64,000 nt of DNA from a virus (IMGVR_UViG_3300023313_000001:165508-229507), one strand, 5' to 3'. Counted from the stretch's first letter, positions 52,539 through 60,557 are shown. Numbers and translations are program-made. Notes: a model not told the origin generated them from the letters alone.

Positions 52539-53145
52539 TATAGTCCCAACAGGACATTTCAGTAAATTTCTTTGTATGGATTCGGAGACTAGTGGGGTTG
52601 CATTTGACTCAGCTGATCCTACCCACAATAGTAATACTGGTGAAACCTACCAATCAATTTCATGGGGATTAGTTGTAGTAGATTCCGTTACACTCACCCC
52701 GATCGATAAACTGTACGTTGAAATTAAATGGAATGGAGTGTCCACCTGGAGCTCTCAAGCTGAACAAATACATGGACTATCAAAACAACACCTAGACCAA
52801 CATGGCATGGATGAACAGGATGCTGCATGTGAGATTGCATCGTTTATTTTAGACCACTTTGATTCAAACACATCGGTCAATGTAGCTGGGCATAACGTAG
52901 CAACGTTCGATATGGCATTCATGCGACAACTACTGTCAAAGTATGGTATCATGTTTAAATGTTCCCACAGGTTCATTGACACCAACTCAATTGGATTCGC
53001 AGCATTCGACACCTATACATCGGATCAACTGTTTGAGTTAGTTGGTATTGAACGTAAACAACATAATTCACTAGAAGACGCTATGGCAGTGGTACGGGTG
53101 CTGCGTGTAACTAGGCAACTGTACAATACTATACTAGGAGACTGA
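52531..53145 (+). CDS. DEDDh 3'-5' exonuclease (DnaQ/RNase T-like)
   Basis: 204 residues. Exo I CMDSETSG (Asp17, Glu19), Exo II AGHNVATFDMAFM, Exo III HNSLEDAMAVV: the full DEDDh set. Acts on 3' ends of DNA or RNA; could be a proofreading or degradative exonuclease. It is notable that the window also encodes DnaE-like palm fragments, as DnaQ proofreads DnaE in bacteria (association is inference). Confidence 0.85.
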   Translation: MSNIVPTGHFSKFLCMDSETSGVAFDSADPTHNSNTGETYQSISWGLVVVDSVTLTPIDKLYVEIKWNGVSTWSSQAEQIHGLSKQHLDQHGMDEQDAACEIASFILDHFDSNTSVNVAGHNVATFDMAFMRQLLSKYGIMFKCSHRFIDTNSIGFAAFDTYTSDQLFELVGIERKQHNSLEDAMAVVRVLRVTRQLYNTILGD

Positions 53146-53146
53146 C

Positions 53147-53419
53147 ATGAAAACGATATACAAATTGATGTTATGTAAGAGAACTAGTAGGTATCGTATC
53201 ATGGTGTACACCCCAATATCATCTAACTCACATGTGAGATTTACGCATACTTGGACTGATGATAATGGTCAGCTATTTAATATGAACTGGTTACAGACGT
53301 CCAACACTCCACTATCTATAGTACAATTCGATAGCGAAGAAGTTGCCAAAATTGCTATTGATGATCTACAGCGGGTATACGATATGGACAAGTACATTGA
53401 TGTTAGTTGTAGTACATAA
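53147..53419 (+). CDS. hypothetical protein, 90 aa
   Basis: Unrecognised small alpha/beta protein, one base after the exonuclease gene, so probably cotranscribed with it. Basic start (KLMLCKRTSRYRIMVYTP), helix near the end (EEVAKIAIDDLQRVYDMDKY). Confidence 0.5.
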   Translation: MKTIYKLMLCKRTSRYRIMVYTPISSNSHVRFTHTWTDDNGQLFNMNWLQTSNTPLSIVQFDSEEVAKIAIDDLQRVYDMDKYIDVSCST

Positions 53420-53494
53420 TCCAATGTTGTACTACAGACATTGCAGAAATCTGTATTCAAAACAACACGTTACATAACATACATGAGATTAATG

Positions 53495-53614
53495 TTGACT
53501 GCATACCAATATACTCGTATTCTACTCCCCAAGTCCCCAGGTATTGGGGATTAAGAACTTTTTATCACTTATGTTGATAAAAGGGTTGTAATAGTACCCG
53601 TTTTCGGGTATAAT
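53495..53614 (+). promoter_or_regulatory. two early-type promoters before gene at 53650
   Basis: Promoter 1: TTGACT (53495-53500), 17 bases, TATTCT (53518-53523). Promoter 2: TTGTAA (53586-53591), 17 bases, TATAAT (53609-53614), with TACCCG/CGGGTA (53595-53610) as an inverted repeat in the spacer and -10. A hairpin (TTTTATCA...TTGATAAAA, ~53560-53583) lies between them. The 230-base gap holds no convincing gene. Confidence 0.55.
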
Positions 53615-53649
53615 AATTGAACATAGTATTGGAACCAAGAGGATTTACG

Positions 53650-54129
53650 ATGAATAATGTATCTACACTTAATTGGCAGCAACGTCTTGCCATTATTAGT
53701 AAACTAGCTCCAACAGATGAACGAGCATCTAAAGTTTTTGGTGTATCTGTTGATGAAATCAACACAGCACGAGATTCTATCACAGCAGATGAGAATTTTG
53801 ATGTAACACCATTCGCATCACAATTTACAACAACTGCTACAACAACTACAACAACAACAACTGCTACATCTACTGCAACAGGTATAAAGAAAAAACGTGG
53901 ACGTACTGGCAGTCGTGTAATCAATGCGTTTGCTAATGTATCATCCACACCAGTTGCGTTGGCTGACTTTGCCACTGCAAACAATGTGTCTGAAAATGTG
54001 TTACGCCAAGTTAAACGGTTTACTCACAACAATCAGGGAACTGTTCTTCCACAATTTGAACACAAAACTATTCGAGTTGGTAAGCGTGATGGTACATCTT
54101 GTATCTGGTTAGACGAAGTCTCTGCATAA
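53650..54129 (+). CDS. putative DNA-binding protein with Thr-rich linker, 159 aa
   Basis: Two helical domains joined by a linker. N-terminal ~50 residues (WQQRLAIISKLAPTDERASK, VFGVSVDEINTARDSI) look like a helix-turn-helix; residues ~60-78 are almost all Thr/Ala; then a basic KKKRGRTGSR and a second winged-helix-like domain (VALADFATANNVSENVLRQV, FEHKTIRVGKRDG). Probable transcription or nucleoid-type regulator; function unknown. Two promoters upstream and a strong terminator downstream. Confidence 0.6.
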   Translation: MNNVSTLNWQQRLAIISKLAPTDERASKVFGVSVDEINTARDSITADENFDVTPFASQFTTTATTTTTTTTATSTATGIKKKRGRTGSRVINAFANVSSTPVALADFATANNVSENVLRQVKRFTHNNQGTVLPQFEHKTIRVGKRDGTSCIWLDEVSA

Positions 54130-54151
54130 CACAGTTATCCAATACTCATTT

Positions 54152-54178
54152 AAAGAGGGCATATGCCCTCTTTTTTTT
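54152..54178 (+). terminator. Rho-independent terminator
   Basis: AAAGAGGGCAT paired with ATGCCCTCTTT and an eight-base T-run. Confidence 0.88.
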
Positions 54179-54208
54179 ATGAGGAAGAGATTATTTGAGT
54201 CTTTTGTC

Positions 54209-54237
54209 TTGAATAAACAATAATTATCTAGTATAGT
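54209..54237 (+). promoter_or_regulatory. early-type promoter for queE
   Basis: TTGAAT (54209-54214), 17-base spacer, TATAGT (54232-54237); AGGAGG follows before the ATG at 54264. Confidence 0.55.
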
Positions 54238-54263
54238 GATGGCATAATACCAGGAGGTACATC

Positions 54264-55178
54264 ATGGCAACAGATCCCACATTCAAATATTCAGAAATAT
54301 TTGCCAGTCTACAGGGCGAGGGTGCATATACTGGGCATGCTACTGCGTGGATTCGATTCTTTTTATGTAACCTGTCATGCGACGGGTTTGGACAATCTGA
54401 TCCAACAGATCCGTCCACGTATGTTTTACCATACAAAGATTTAGATTTAGTTGATATTAAAACTATAGAAGAGCTCCCTGTTTTTTCATATGGCTGTGAT
54501 AGTTCCTATACCTGGTCTAAGCGGTATAGACACTTAGCTAAAAATCACACTGCAGTAGAAATATGTAACCAAATACAAAAAGTTTACACACACCCATCAA
54601 ACCCTGATGGGTTGTTTCATCATCCCACTAGCGGTCAAGACACCCATATGGCATTCACTGGCGGAGAACCAATGCTAAATCAACGAGCAATTCGTTGTAT
54701 TTTAGAAGAGTTTGCAGATCGTAACAACTATCCTAAATTTGTTACAGTAGAAACTAATGGAACTAGACCATTCAAAAAAGACAATCTGAATACATTAATC
54801 GACTTCAGTTTCAACAACAGTAGCAGTAGAGAATGGTTTTGGTCTTGCAGTCCAAAATTATTCTCAACAAGTGGAGAAAAAGAAAAAAAAGCAATTCGAC
54901 CAGATGTAGTTGCATCATATGCCAATGTTAGTAATCATGGACAACTGAAGTATGTTGTAGATGGTTCTGACCTTAGTTGGAGTGAGGTCGAACGACATAC
55001 AAAATCATTTAGGGATGCTGGGGTAGATTGGGATGTGTACATAATGCCAGTAGGGGCTACTAAAGAATCACAAGAGGAAGATCGAATTGCTGAAATATCT
55101 ATAGAAGCAATTCAACGAGGATATAATGTATCAGGACGGTTACACTGCTATATCTTTGGTAACAAAATCGGAACATAA
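54264..55178 (+). CDS. queE: 7-carboxy-7-deazaguanine synthase QueE (radical SAM)
   Basis: 304 residues. Start FASLQGEGAYTG, then WIRFFLCNLSCDGFGQ: Cys35 and Cys39 of the cluster motif are present but the third position is Phe. A Cys78 in an inserted SYGCDSSYTW segment may supply the third ligand, as I recall for other phage-type QueE proteins. AFTGGEPMLN and VETNGTRPF follow. Makes CDG from carboxytetrahydropterin, feeding preQ0-type DNA modification with the DpdA-like enzyme at 51108. Followed by a Nudix gene. Confidence 0.85.
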   Translation: MATDPTFKYSEIFASLQGEGAYTGHATAWIRFFLCNLSCDGFGQSDPTDPSTYVLPYKDLDLVDIKTIEELPVFSYGCDSSYTWSKRYRHLAKNHTAVEICNQIQKVYTHPSNPDGLFHHPTSGQDTHMAFTGGEPMLNQRAIRCILEEFADRNNYPKFVTVETNGTRPFKKDNLNTLIDFSFNNSSSREWFWSCSPKLFSTSGEKEKKAIRPDVVASYANVSNHGQLKYVVDGSDLSWSEVERHTKSFRDAGVDWDVYIMPVGATKESQEEDRIAEISIEAIQRGYNVSGRLHCYIFGNKIGT

Positions 55179-55197
55179 TTAATACATAAGGAATACT

Positions 55198-55626
55198 ATG
55201 GCTGAAAAAATATACAGAGCTGGACTAATTCCAGTATACATCGATTCTGATAAGGAAATGCATATGTTGTTTATGCAACCATCCGATACTAGATATGGTG
55301 GATCAGATTACCAAATTGCTAAAGGTAGAATCGAAGAAGATGAGGAACCATACGATACTGCAATACGAGAAGCTGGTGAGGAGCTAGGGTTACGTCCAGA
55401 TAACATGACTGATGTGTATGATTGTGGCAGATGGCTTGGACGAACCTATTTTTATGTCGCAATAGTCGCAGATAAAGAGGATTTTGGGGATTTTCATTTC
55501 GAAACAGCTAGCACTAAATGGATGACACCAATGGAATTCGCTAAGAATGGTCGTGATATTCATCGCGAAGTGGTGCGCCACGCTACTAACATTGTGGAAA
55601 TGGCAACAATGTATACCGATATTTGA
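55198..55626 (+). CDS. Nudix hydrolase
   Basis: 142 residues. Nudix box GRIEEDE...REAGEELGL (residues ~43-64) is complete (Gx5Ex7REUxEExGU). N-terminal AGLIPVYIDSD and an MLFMQPSD strand fit the family. It hydrolyses a nucleoside diphosphate derivative, substrate unknown. Follows queE by 19 bases with AAGGA upstream. Confidence 0.85.
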   Translation: MAEKIYRAGLIPVYIDSDKEMHMLFMQPSDTRYGGSDYQIAKGRIEEDEEPYDTAIREAGEELGLRPDNMTDVYDCGRWLGRTYFYVAIVADKEDFGDFHFETASTKWMTPMEFAKNGRDIHREVVRHATNIVEMATMYTDI

Positions 55627-55646
55627 ATACTTTACTTTGGCAATCA

Positions 55647-55654
55647 CATAAATA
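55647..55654 (+). promoter_or_regulatory. T4-type late promoter (CATAAATA)
   Basis: CATAAATA 37 bases upstream of the ATG at 55692; GAGG lies before the start. Confidence 0.6.
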
Positions 55655-55691
55655 GATAACACCAAACAACCAATACATGAGGCTAATATAA

Positions 55692-56378
55692 ATGTTTACT
55701 GATCAAATAGACGATCTCGAGCAACGAGGATTCACCATTACCAAGACAAGAGATGTTCAAACGATCTTAGAGCATTCTAATCCATTTACAGTAAAGGGAT
55801 CTGAGCGAGACATTCCTGCACCATTCAACGACACTACCAACAAATTCACAGTCACATTCTCTGGGTATCCAGTGTCGAATACTCTTCAGGAAAACGTTAG
55901 GCAACATACACTACCGTTATTTAATTCAATTAACGAATTAATTAATAAATTACCTAACGAGGACGAATCCACCAACGAAGCTAGCCAGCCAAATCTAGTA
56001 GAAACCACCTTCGGTCAACTAGACATCAATAGTGAATTCATGAGAAGTAACGACTTTACCAAACATCGTCCATACATTAAAATTGATAATACATCATGCA
56101 AGCGAAATGATGATTCTATTGGTAGTGTATTGGAAACAGTATTATCTAATGATGAAATCGTTTACATCCAACCATTAGTAGAAATGGACTACAGTGCGTT
56201 ATCTCCTGATCAAAAACGTAGTATTGTTCATGCTGCTCAAGAAGGATTATCAGAATCAGAATTCAATGAATACGCTGCAAACGAGCTTGAAGATGTTGCT
56301 GGTGTAGAAACCCTTGAAGAAGACGCCTATGCGGATTTGATAGAAGAACTTTATCAAATGTACTCTACCACCAAATAA
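55692..56378 (+). CDS. hypothetical late protein, 228 aa
   Basis: Unrecognised acidic, mainly helical protein. C-terminal end is Glu-rich (LEDVAGVETLEEDAYADLIE). The late promoter and absence of motifs suggest an internal virion or assembly protein (inference). Confidence 0.5.
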   Translation: MFTDQIDDLEQRGFTITKTRDVQTILEHSNPFTVKGSERDIPAPFNDTTNKFTVTFSGYPVSNTLQENVRQHTLPLFNSINELINKLPNEDESTNEASQPNLVETTFGQLDINSEFMRSNDFTKHRPYIKIDNTSCKRNDDSIGSVLETVLSNDEIVYIQPLVEMDYSALSPDQKRSIVHAAQEGLSESEFNEYAANELEDVAGVETLEEDAYADLIEELYQMYSTTK

Positions 56379-56506
56379 TCCTATTCCAATTATTAGCTGA
56401 CATGTGGGCAATTACACCATATGTCAACTGATAATTAATTACCAAATTCCCCTATAATCTATACACATATTCCGTTAATATTTGCGTAGTTATGCCATTA
56501 TTCCCG

Positions 56507-56535
56507 TTGACGTAACTACAATATGTCGATATACT
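56507..56535 (+). promoter_or_regulatory. early-type promoter
   Basis: TTGACG (56507-56512), 17-base spacer, TATACT (56530-56535). GTAGTTA (~56486) and TAACTAC (~56513) form a dyad around the -35. The 236-base gap 56379-56614 holds this promoter and no convincing gene. Confidence 0.55.
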
Positions 56536-56614
56536 CGATCGTGTATTCATATCATAAACAAGGCAACAATAACAACGACAATACCAACAACTACATCATC
56601 AAGGAGTTAATGCA

Positions 56615-56947
56615 ATGACAGACCACACAGCAGATATAGTGGATTTTATCGCTTTTAAAAAGGCACATATCCCACTGACGGCGCAAGGGTTTTGTAATAA
56701 TCTTACCTTATTACAATCCATTATGAAACTGACAAATCGCATAGGAGAACAATACGACCAATCTATAGCCGTCGGCAAAGAGATAGATGAAGACGCAGCT
56801 GATGTTACCGAACATATTATTGGCTTGATTCGAGACACCTACCGAATCTCCACCCTTGAAATAGAAACACATATCCAATCAACGTTTAATATACGCAACA
56901 ATCTACCTTCATACACTACAGAATATACTGGAACATTACCCGTATAA
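56615..56947 (+). CDS. hypothetical protein, 110 aa
   Basis: Unrecognised helical protein (GFCNNLTLLQSIMKLTNRIG). AAGGAG lies upstream of the ATG. Confidence 0.5.
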   Translation: MTDHTADIVDFIAFKKAHIPLTAQGFCNNLTLLQSIMKLTNRIGEQYDQSIAVGKEIDEDAADVTEHIIGLIRDTYRISTLEIETHIQSTFNIRNNLPSYTTEYTGTLPV

Positions 56948-56955
56948 CTGTGGCA

Positions 56956-57014
56956 CGTCTTTGTTGATCTTTAGGGTATATTGTCATATAATACCCTAAA
57001 GATCGACAAAGACG
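56956..57014 (+). promoter_or_regulatory. early-type promoter inside a 24-bp inverted repeat
   Basis: Arms 56956-56979 and 56991-57014 are complementary over 24 positions with one G/T-type mismatch. They enclose TATAAT (56987-56992); TTGATC (56964-56969) is in the left arm, 17 bases upstream of it. The core TTTAGGGTAT/ATACCCTAAA is similar in design to the minus-strand early promoters at 61.7-63.2 kb. Confidence 0.65.
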
Positions 57015-57022
57015 AGGTTCAC

Positions 57023-57517
57023 ATGAAGCAATTTATACTTTTAACCACATTAGTCCTATCAATACCAGGGTGCGCTACTGCTGCATCAAGATCGTTATCT
57101 ACCAAACCTAAATTAACCACTATGGGAACACCCTCAGCATGTGGAGTTAAATCCGATATCGTCAACCAAATAACATCAGCTTTCCCTAATAGGATATCTA
57201 CTGATGGTGGATATGATGAAAATGGTGATGGTAGAGTTGACACTATAGAATCAGTTACCACCTGGGATTTCTTTCAAATGACTCGAGTGTTGAATCAGGG
57301 TGTCGAATTTAAGCAATATCACTGGACAAATATCGATACCTGTTTCAAATTTAAGATGATTGGGGAAAACTACTACGAAGACAAAACTAAACCAATCGTA
57401 TGGCGCACTTGTCGAACCTTCACATACAACGTTATGGACCATCTAGGTAATCCACTTGGTAGCACATCAGGACATGCTTGTAAAAACTTTGGAACACATC
57501 AATGGAAAATATTATAA
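57023..57517 (+). CDS. exported lipoprotein, RT0821/Lpp0805-like
   Basis: 164 residues. Signal peptide with lipobox: KQFILLTTLVLSIPGC, Cys at 17. Mature part has the C-terminal pattern of RT0821/Lpp0805 surface proteins: TCRTFTYNVMDHLGNPLG, SGHACKNFGTHQWKIL (conserved Cys pairs and closing G-x-W-x-I). Probably membrane-anchored on the infected cell, perhaps for superinfection exclusion or envelope change (inference). ATG 57023 chosen by signal peptide. Confidence 0.65.
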   Translation: MKQFILLTTLVLSIPGCATAASRSLSTKPKLTTMGTPSACGVKSDIVNQITSAFPNRISTDGGYDENGDGRVDTIESVTTWDFFQMTRVLNQGVEFKQYHWTNIDTCFKFKMIGENYYEDKTKPIVWRTCRTFTYNVMDHLGNPLGSTSGHACKNFGTHQWKIL

Positions 57518-57525
57518 TTTAATCG

Positions 57526-57555
57526 TTGACCTCATTAACTATATTAGGGTATAAT
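57526..57555 (+). promoter_or_regulatory. early-type promoter
   Basis: TTGACC (57526-57531), 18-base spacer, TATAAT (57550-57555), ahead of the ATG at 57585 (AAAGGA). Confidence 0.65.
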
Positions 57556-57584
57556 TCAACATACTTAAACTAAAGGATACTATT

Positions 57585-58112
57585 ATGAATGAACCAATTG
57601 AGTTTTCAATAATCAACACCAATATTACACCATCCACCACTCGTGTTTCACCTTCTGACCTACGAACTGAAACTGAAACTGAAATTCATTTAGATGCATC
57701 CACATCAACTAGATCTATTCTGGGCGGACATATCGTTCCTTCTGAAATTCCTTTAGGAAACGACAACGTAGGAATTGCATCTAGTGAAGCAAATATTGAC
57801 TCGTTTATTAACGTACAGGTCGACATGCTACAACGCCTGTACTCTGGAATGTATATCATGTCGCAAACGTTCTATCATATCTATGGTGATGAAAAACTGG
57901 CGATGTGTAAAGTTGCACTAGACGAAAACCTATTTGCCCCCCTTATTAGAGTGTACCCACAATTGGAAGATTTCGAATATCACTTGGAACTAGATGACGA
58001 CTGTCAAATTGTGGTGATTGGTGAGAATACGTTTGCAAAAACATTATTGCATGCAATTCAACAGTCGCTCGACGCTCCAATATCTGACACCGAACCCACC
58101 ATATTGTCGTAA
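57585..58112 (+). CDS. hypothetical protein, 175 aa
   Basis: Unrecognised. Thr/Glu-rich first ~60 residues (TETETEIHLD), then a helical region (VDMLQRLYSGMYIMSQTFYH) and an acidic beta segment. Own promoter and downstream hairpin. Confidence 0.5.
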   Translation: MNEPIEFSIINTNITPSTTRVSPSDLRTETETEIHLDASTSTRSILGGHIVPSEIPLGNDNVGIASSEANIDSFINVQVDMLQRLYSGMYIMSQTFYHIYGDEKLAMCKVALDENLFAPLIRVYPQLEDFEYHLELDDDCQIVVIGENTFAKTLLHAIQQSLDAPISDTEPTILS

Positions 58113-58117
58113 GTCCA

Positions 58118-58158
58118 ATTTGTGGGGTATACAGTAGCTGTACATACCCCACAAATTA
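58118..58158 (+). terminator. long hairpin after 57585-58112
   Basis: 14-bp perfect stem (AATTTGTGGGGTAT with ATACCCCACAAATT), 13-base loop. No T-run follows, so termination is less certain. Confidence 0.5.
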
Positions 58159-58179
58159 TTCCCCAACTTCCCAGTCAAC

Positions 58180-58187
58180 CATAAATA
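58180..58187 (+). promoter_or_regulatory. T4-type late promoter (CATAAATA)
   Basis: CATAAATA 37 bases upstream of the ATG at 58225. Confidence 0.55.
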
Positions 58188-58224
58188 CTCTCATATAAAT
58201 TAACGCTAGTTAAGGAAAATTTTT

Positions 58225-58536
58225 ATGCGAACTATCAGCATCCCTTTGGCCCTAGTTAGGGGACCAAGCATTGATATGGTAATTGAGATATTGCAAGCAA
58301 TACAGGATAGTGTTACTGAGCACAGCGACATATTTGAGTACAGTGTAGAGGAAGCTCTCACCCGTATTCACCAGGACATTGACGATGCCATCATTGATAC
58401 TGCAGAAACCTATCCAAATGCTATTAATATGGACTACATGATGGTGTATAACGGGGTAGCATGTGACTTTCTTCCTTGCAATGAATACACAGACGAAGTA
58501 GTTAATATCATGCAAGGAATATTAGGCGAACCCTAG
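58225..58536 (+). CDS. hypothetical protein, 103 aa
   Basis: Unrecognised acidic alpha/beta protein (IEILQAIQDSVTEHSDIFEY). AAGGAAA before the ATG. Confidence 0.5.
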   Translation: MRTISIPLALVRGPSIDMVIEILQAIQDSVTEHSDIFEYSVEEALTRIHQDIDDAIIDTAETYPNAINMDYMMVYNGVACDFLPCNEYTDEVVNIMQGILGEP

Positions 58537-58569
58537 ACATTATTAATGAGCTGATATATCATACGGCTC

Positions 58570-58905
58570 ATGAAAACATACAATATCAGACCAATACTAC
58601 TCACCTTTGTGGTCCTCAATATACTAGACCTAATATCAACAATATACCTTACTCAAATATACGGAATAGATGTTGAACAAGCCCCATTAGCTAAACATGC
58701 CCTTGAACTATTTGGTATAGTTGGATTATTACTAATTAAAGTGATTCCAATCGGATGCATTGTCGCTATCATTATTAACTACAAACCATATGTGATGATT
58801 CGCGCAATATTCTTTTGTAACTTCATTTTTACTGGAATTGTTATCAATAATCTAGGATGGATATATCTATCTCATAACCCAATACTAACACTTATCTATT
58901 CTTAA
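58570..58905 (+). CDS. small membrane protein (DUF5658-like), 111 aa
   Basis: Three predicted membrane helices (~8-28, ~48-70, ~78-100). LNILDLISTIYLTQIYGIDV then EQAPLAKHAL is the layout of DUF5658-type proteins (N-D-x-x-ST...E-x-NPL/APLA). Unknown function; a holin-like role is possible but not shown. Converges with the gene at 59164 with a 14-base overlap. Confidence 0.55.
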   Translation: MKTYNIRPILLTFVVLNILDLISTIYLTQIYGIDVEQAPLAKHALELFGIVGLLLIKVIPIGCIVAIIINYKPYVMIRAIFFCNFIFTGIVINNLGWIYLSHNPILTLIYS

Positions 58906-59164
58906 CATCCTGAATCTCTAATTTAAACGACTTCAACATTAATTTCGCAGTATTGATTGTCCATACAGGCATCCCTATAAACCCACCTTCATTATTTGTT
59001 CCAAATAATCCAAATATTTGATCATCATCCCTAGCTTCAGGATCGTACGCAACGTAATACGTCCCTGTTTGAGTTAAAACCTTCCTAACATCTAAATGAT
59101 GATTTAGGACATCATTAATCCAATCAACTACCATCGTTCTATTGTATAATGTTCGTTTGATCAT
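58892..59164 (-). CDS. hypothetical protein, 90 aa
   Basis: Unrecognised small alpha/beta protein (VLTQTGTYYVAYDPEARDDD, GGFIGMPVWTINTAKLMLKS). A terminator of the upstream minus-strand gene precedes it. Confidence 0.5.
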   Translation of the reverse strand: MIKRTLYNRTMVVDWINDVLNHHLDVRKVLTQTGTYYVAYDPEARDDDQIFGLFGTNNEGGFIGMPVWTINTAKLMLKSFKLEIQDVKNR

Positions 59165-59175
59165 ATTAGTTCCAT

Positions 59176-59200
59176 TAAAAAAGGGGGCAAATACCCCCTC
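59176..59200 (-). terminator. Rho-independent terminator (minus strand)
   Basis: On the minus strand GAGGGGG...CCCCC followed by a T-run (seven A on plus at 59176-59182); ends the acidic protein gene at 59225-60484. Confidence 0.75.
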
Positions 59201-59224
59201 TCAATTCATTTATTAACTAGTTGA

Positions 59225-60484
59225 TTACTCACTAAGCAACGCATTGCTTAAATACGAAGTAAACCCTTCCCCAGTCATAGATAATCTTTGAGATTTAACA
59301 AAAGCCTTAATATTATGCTCAACTTCACCCATCTCCATATCATCTACCTCAGCCCATCTTCCACCATCTTGACTACCATCATCAAAATTAACAAACTGAC
59401 CTGTCGCTAAATCATACTCAAAATCAAACTTAGACGGTATACTATCACCATCTTGCCCAGTTAAATACCCGTCGTAACCATGGCCAAATACAGTCTGACT
59501 AGATCGATCATACTCCAGCCCTGCAAAATCACTACTCTCCTCATTCTCCATACTTACATCATCTTTATCATAATCACTATAGTCAGTAGACATCGATCCG
59601 CCTTCATCCCGCGCCAAATCATTCTCATAAGAATCATCAATATCACTCCCATAATCCCTATCACCCTTCATCATCATGTCATCTTGAGCAAAATCTTCAG
59701 GATAATCACCGTCAGTTCCCTCAACACCATCACTTCCCATCTTGAAAGCCCTATCACCACCAGGCTTGACACGACCGTCAACTACTCCATTAGAATGCGA
59801 CGGCTTCGTAATATCCTTCTCAGCCCACTGACCATCATCAATGTCACCAAAGCTATCATACTCTGGCTCACTGTCACCATACTCAACTTCATAGTCAGGC
59901 TCATAATCCTTAGGCGCAAACTCCTCATTCTCATAATGATCAGGCTCATACTCTGGATTACCATCATACTCTGGCTCACTGTCACCATAATGATCAGGCT
60001 CGTAATCACTATTCTCCTCATTCTCGTACTCTACCTCCCCAACTCCATTAATAGGCAAATCATAATCATCTTGATTACTACTGCCAACCATTGCAGATGG
60101 CATAGACTGCCCAACATCATCCGAATAAGCACCCAAATTAGTAAAATAATCGTCAACGTCAAAACTCTCCAATTCCTCATTCTCAGCATCTACCTGATTC
60201 TGAACCAATCGATTGACAAATCCCCTGATCTTATTCAAATTACCCATCACACGCTGCGCATGCTTAACCTTCTCAGTACCAGCAGGCAACTTGTTAACAA
60301 AACCTAAACCACGCTTGGCAGCATCTAACATCTTAACCGCCTGCTCAATGTCCTTACTATCAAAATTGAGTCGCTCACTCAACGCAACTAAACACCTCGT
60401 GGCATTAAGAACACCCTCATGTAATAATACACTTCGCTCACTATCCTCAGCTAACTGTACCCCTTCCCATAACCCTTTTAACAT
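59225..60484 (-). CDS. large Asp/Glu/Tyr-rich repeat protein, 419 aa
   Basis: N-terminal ~105 residues are helical and ordered (LLHEGVLNATRCLVALSERL, VKHAQRVMGNLNKIRGFVNR). Residues ~140-350 are very acidic with repeated SEPEYD, EYEPDHYE and DYSDYD units. The C-terminal ~60 (VEHNIKAFVKSQRLSM, then FTSYLSNALLSE) is ordered again. ATG 60484 has GGAG 7 bases upstream; a perfect minus-strand TATAAATA lies 34 bases upstream. Probably an abundant late virion or scaffold-type protein (inference). Confidence 0.55.
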   Translation of the reverse strand: MLKGLWEGVQLAEDSERSVLLHEGVLNATRCLVALSERLNFDSKDIEQAVKMLDAAKRGLGFVNKLPAGTEKVKHAQRVMGNLNKIRGFVNRLVQNQVDAENEELESFDVDDYFTNLGAYSDDVGQSMPSAMVGSSNQDDYDLPINGVGEVEYENEENSDYEPDHYGDSEPEYDGNPEYEPDHYENEEFAPKDYEPDYEVEYGDSEPEYDSFGDIDDGQWAEKDITKPSHSNGVVDGRVKPGGDRAFKMGSDGVEGTDGDYPEDFAQDDMMMKGDRDYGSDIDDSYENDLARDEGGSMSTDYSDYDKDDVSMENEESSDFAGLEYDRSSQTVFGHGYDGYLTGQDGDSIPSKFDFEYDLATGQFVNFDDGSQDGGRWAEVDDMEMGEVEHNIKAFVKSQRLSMTGEGFTSYLSNALLSE

Positions 60485-60517
60485 CAATGTTCTCCAACAA
60501 TATTCTATATGTGCTCC

Positions 60518-60525
60518 TATTTATA
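60518..60525 (-). promoter_or_regulatory. T4-type late promoter (TATAAATA, minus strand)
   Basis: Perfect octamer on the minus strand upstream of the ATG at 60484. Confidence 0.65.
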
Positions 60526-60557
60526 TAACAACTCTACATTTCATCCCTTTTTAGCAC

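Noticed and set aside
53483-53554. 23-codon frame between two early promoters
   Set aside because: Overlaps a better -35/-10 pair, has no RBS and no recognisable content.
59480-60307. 275-codon plus-strand frame opposite the acidic repeat gene
   Set aside because: It is antisense to 59225-60484 and its Ile/Thr/Leu-rich low-complexity translation follows from the repeated Asp/Glu/Tyr codons on the other strand. No RBS or promoter.
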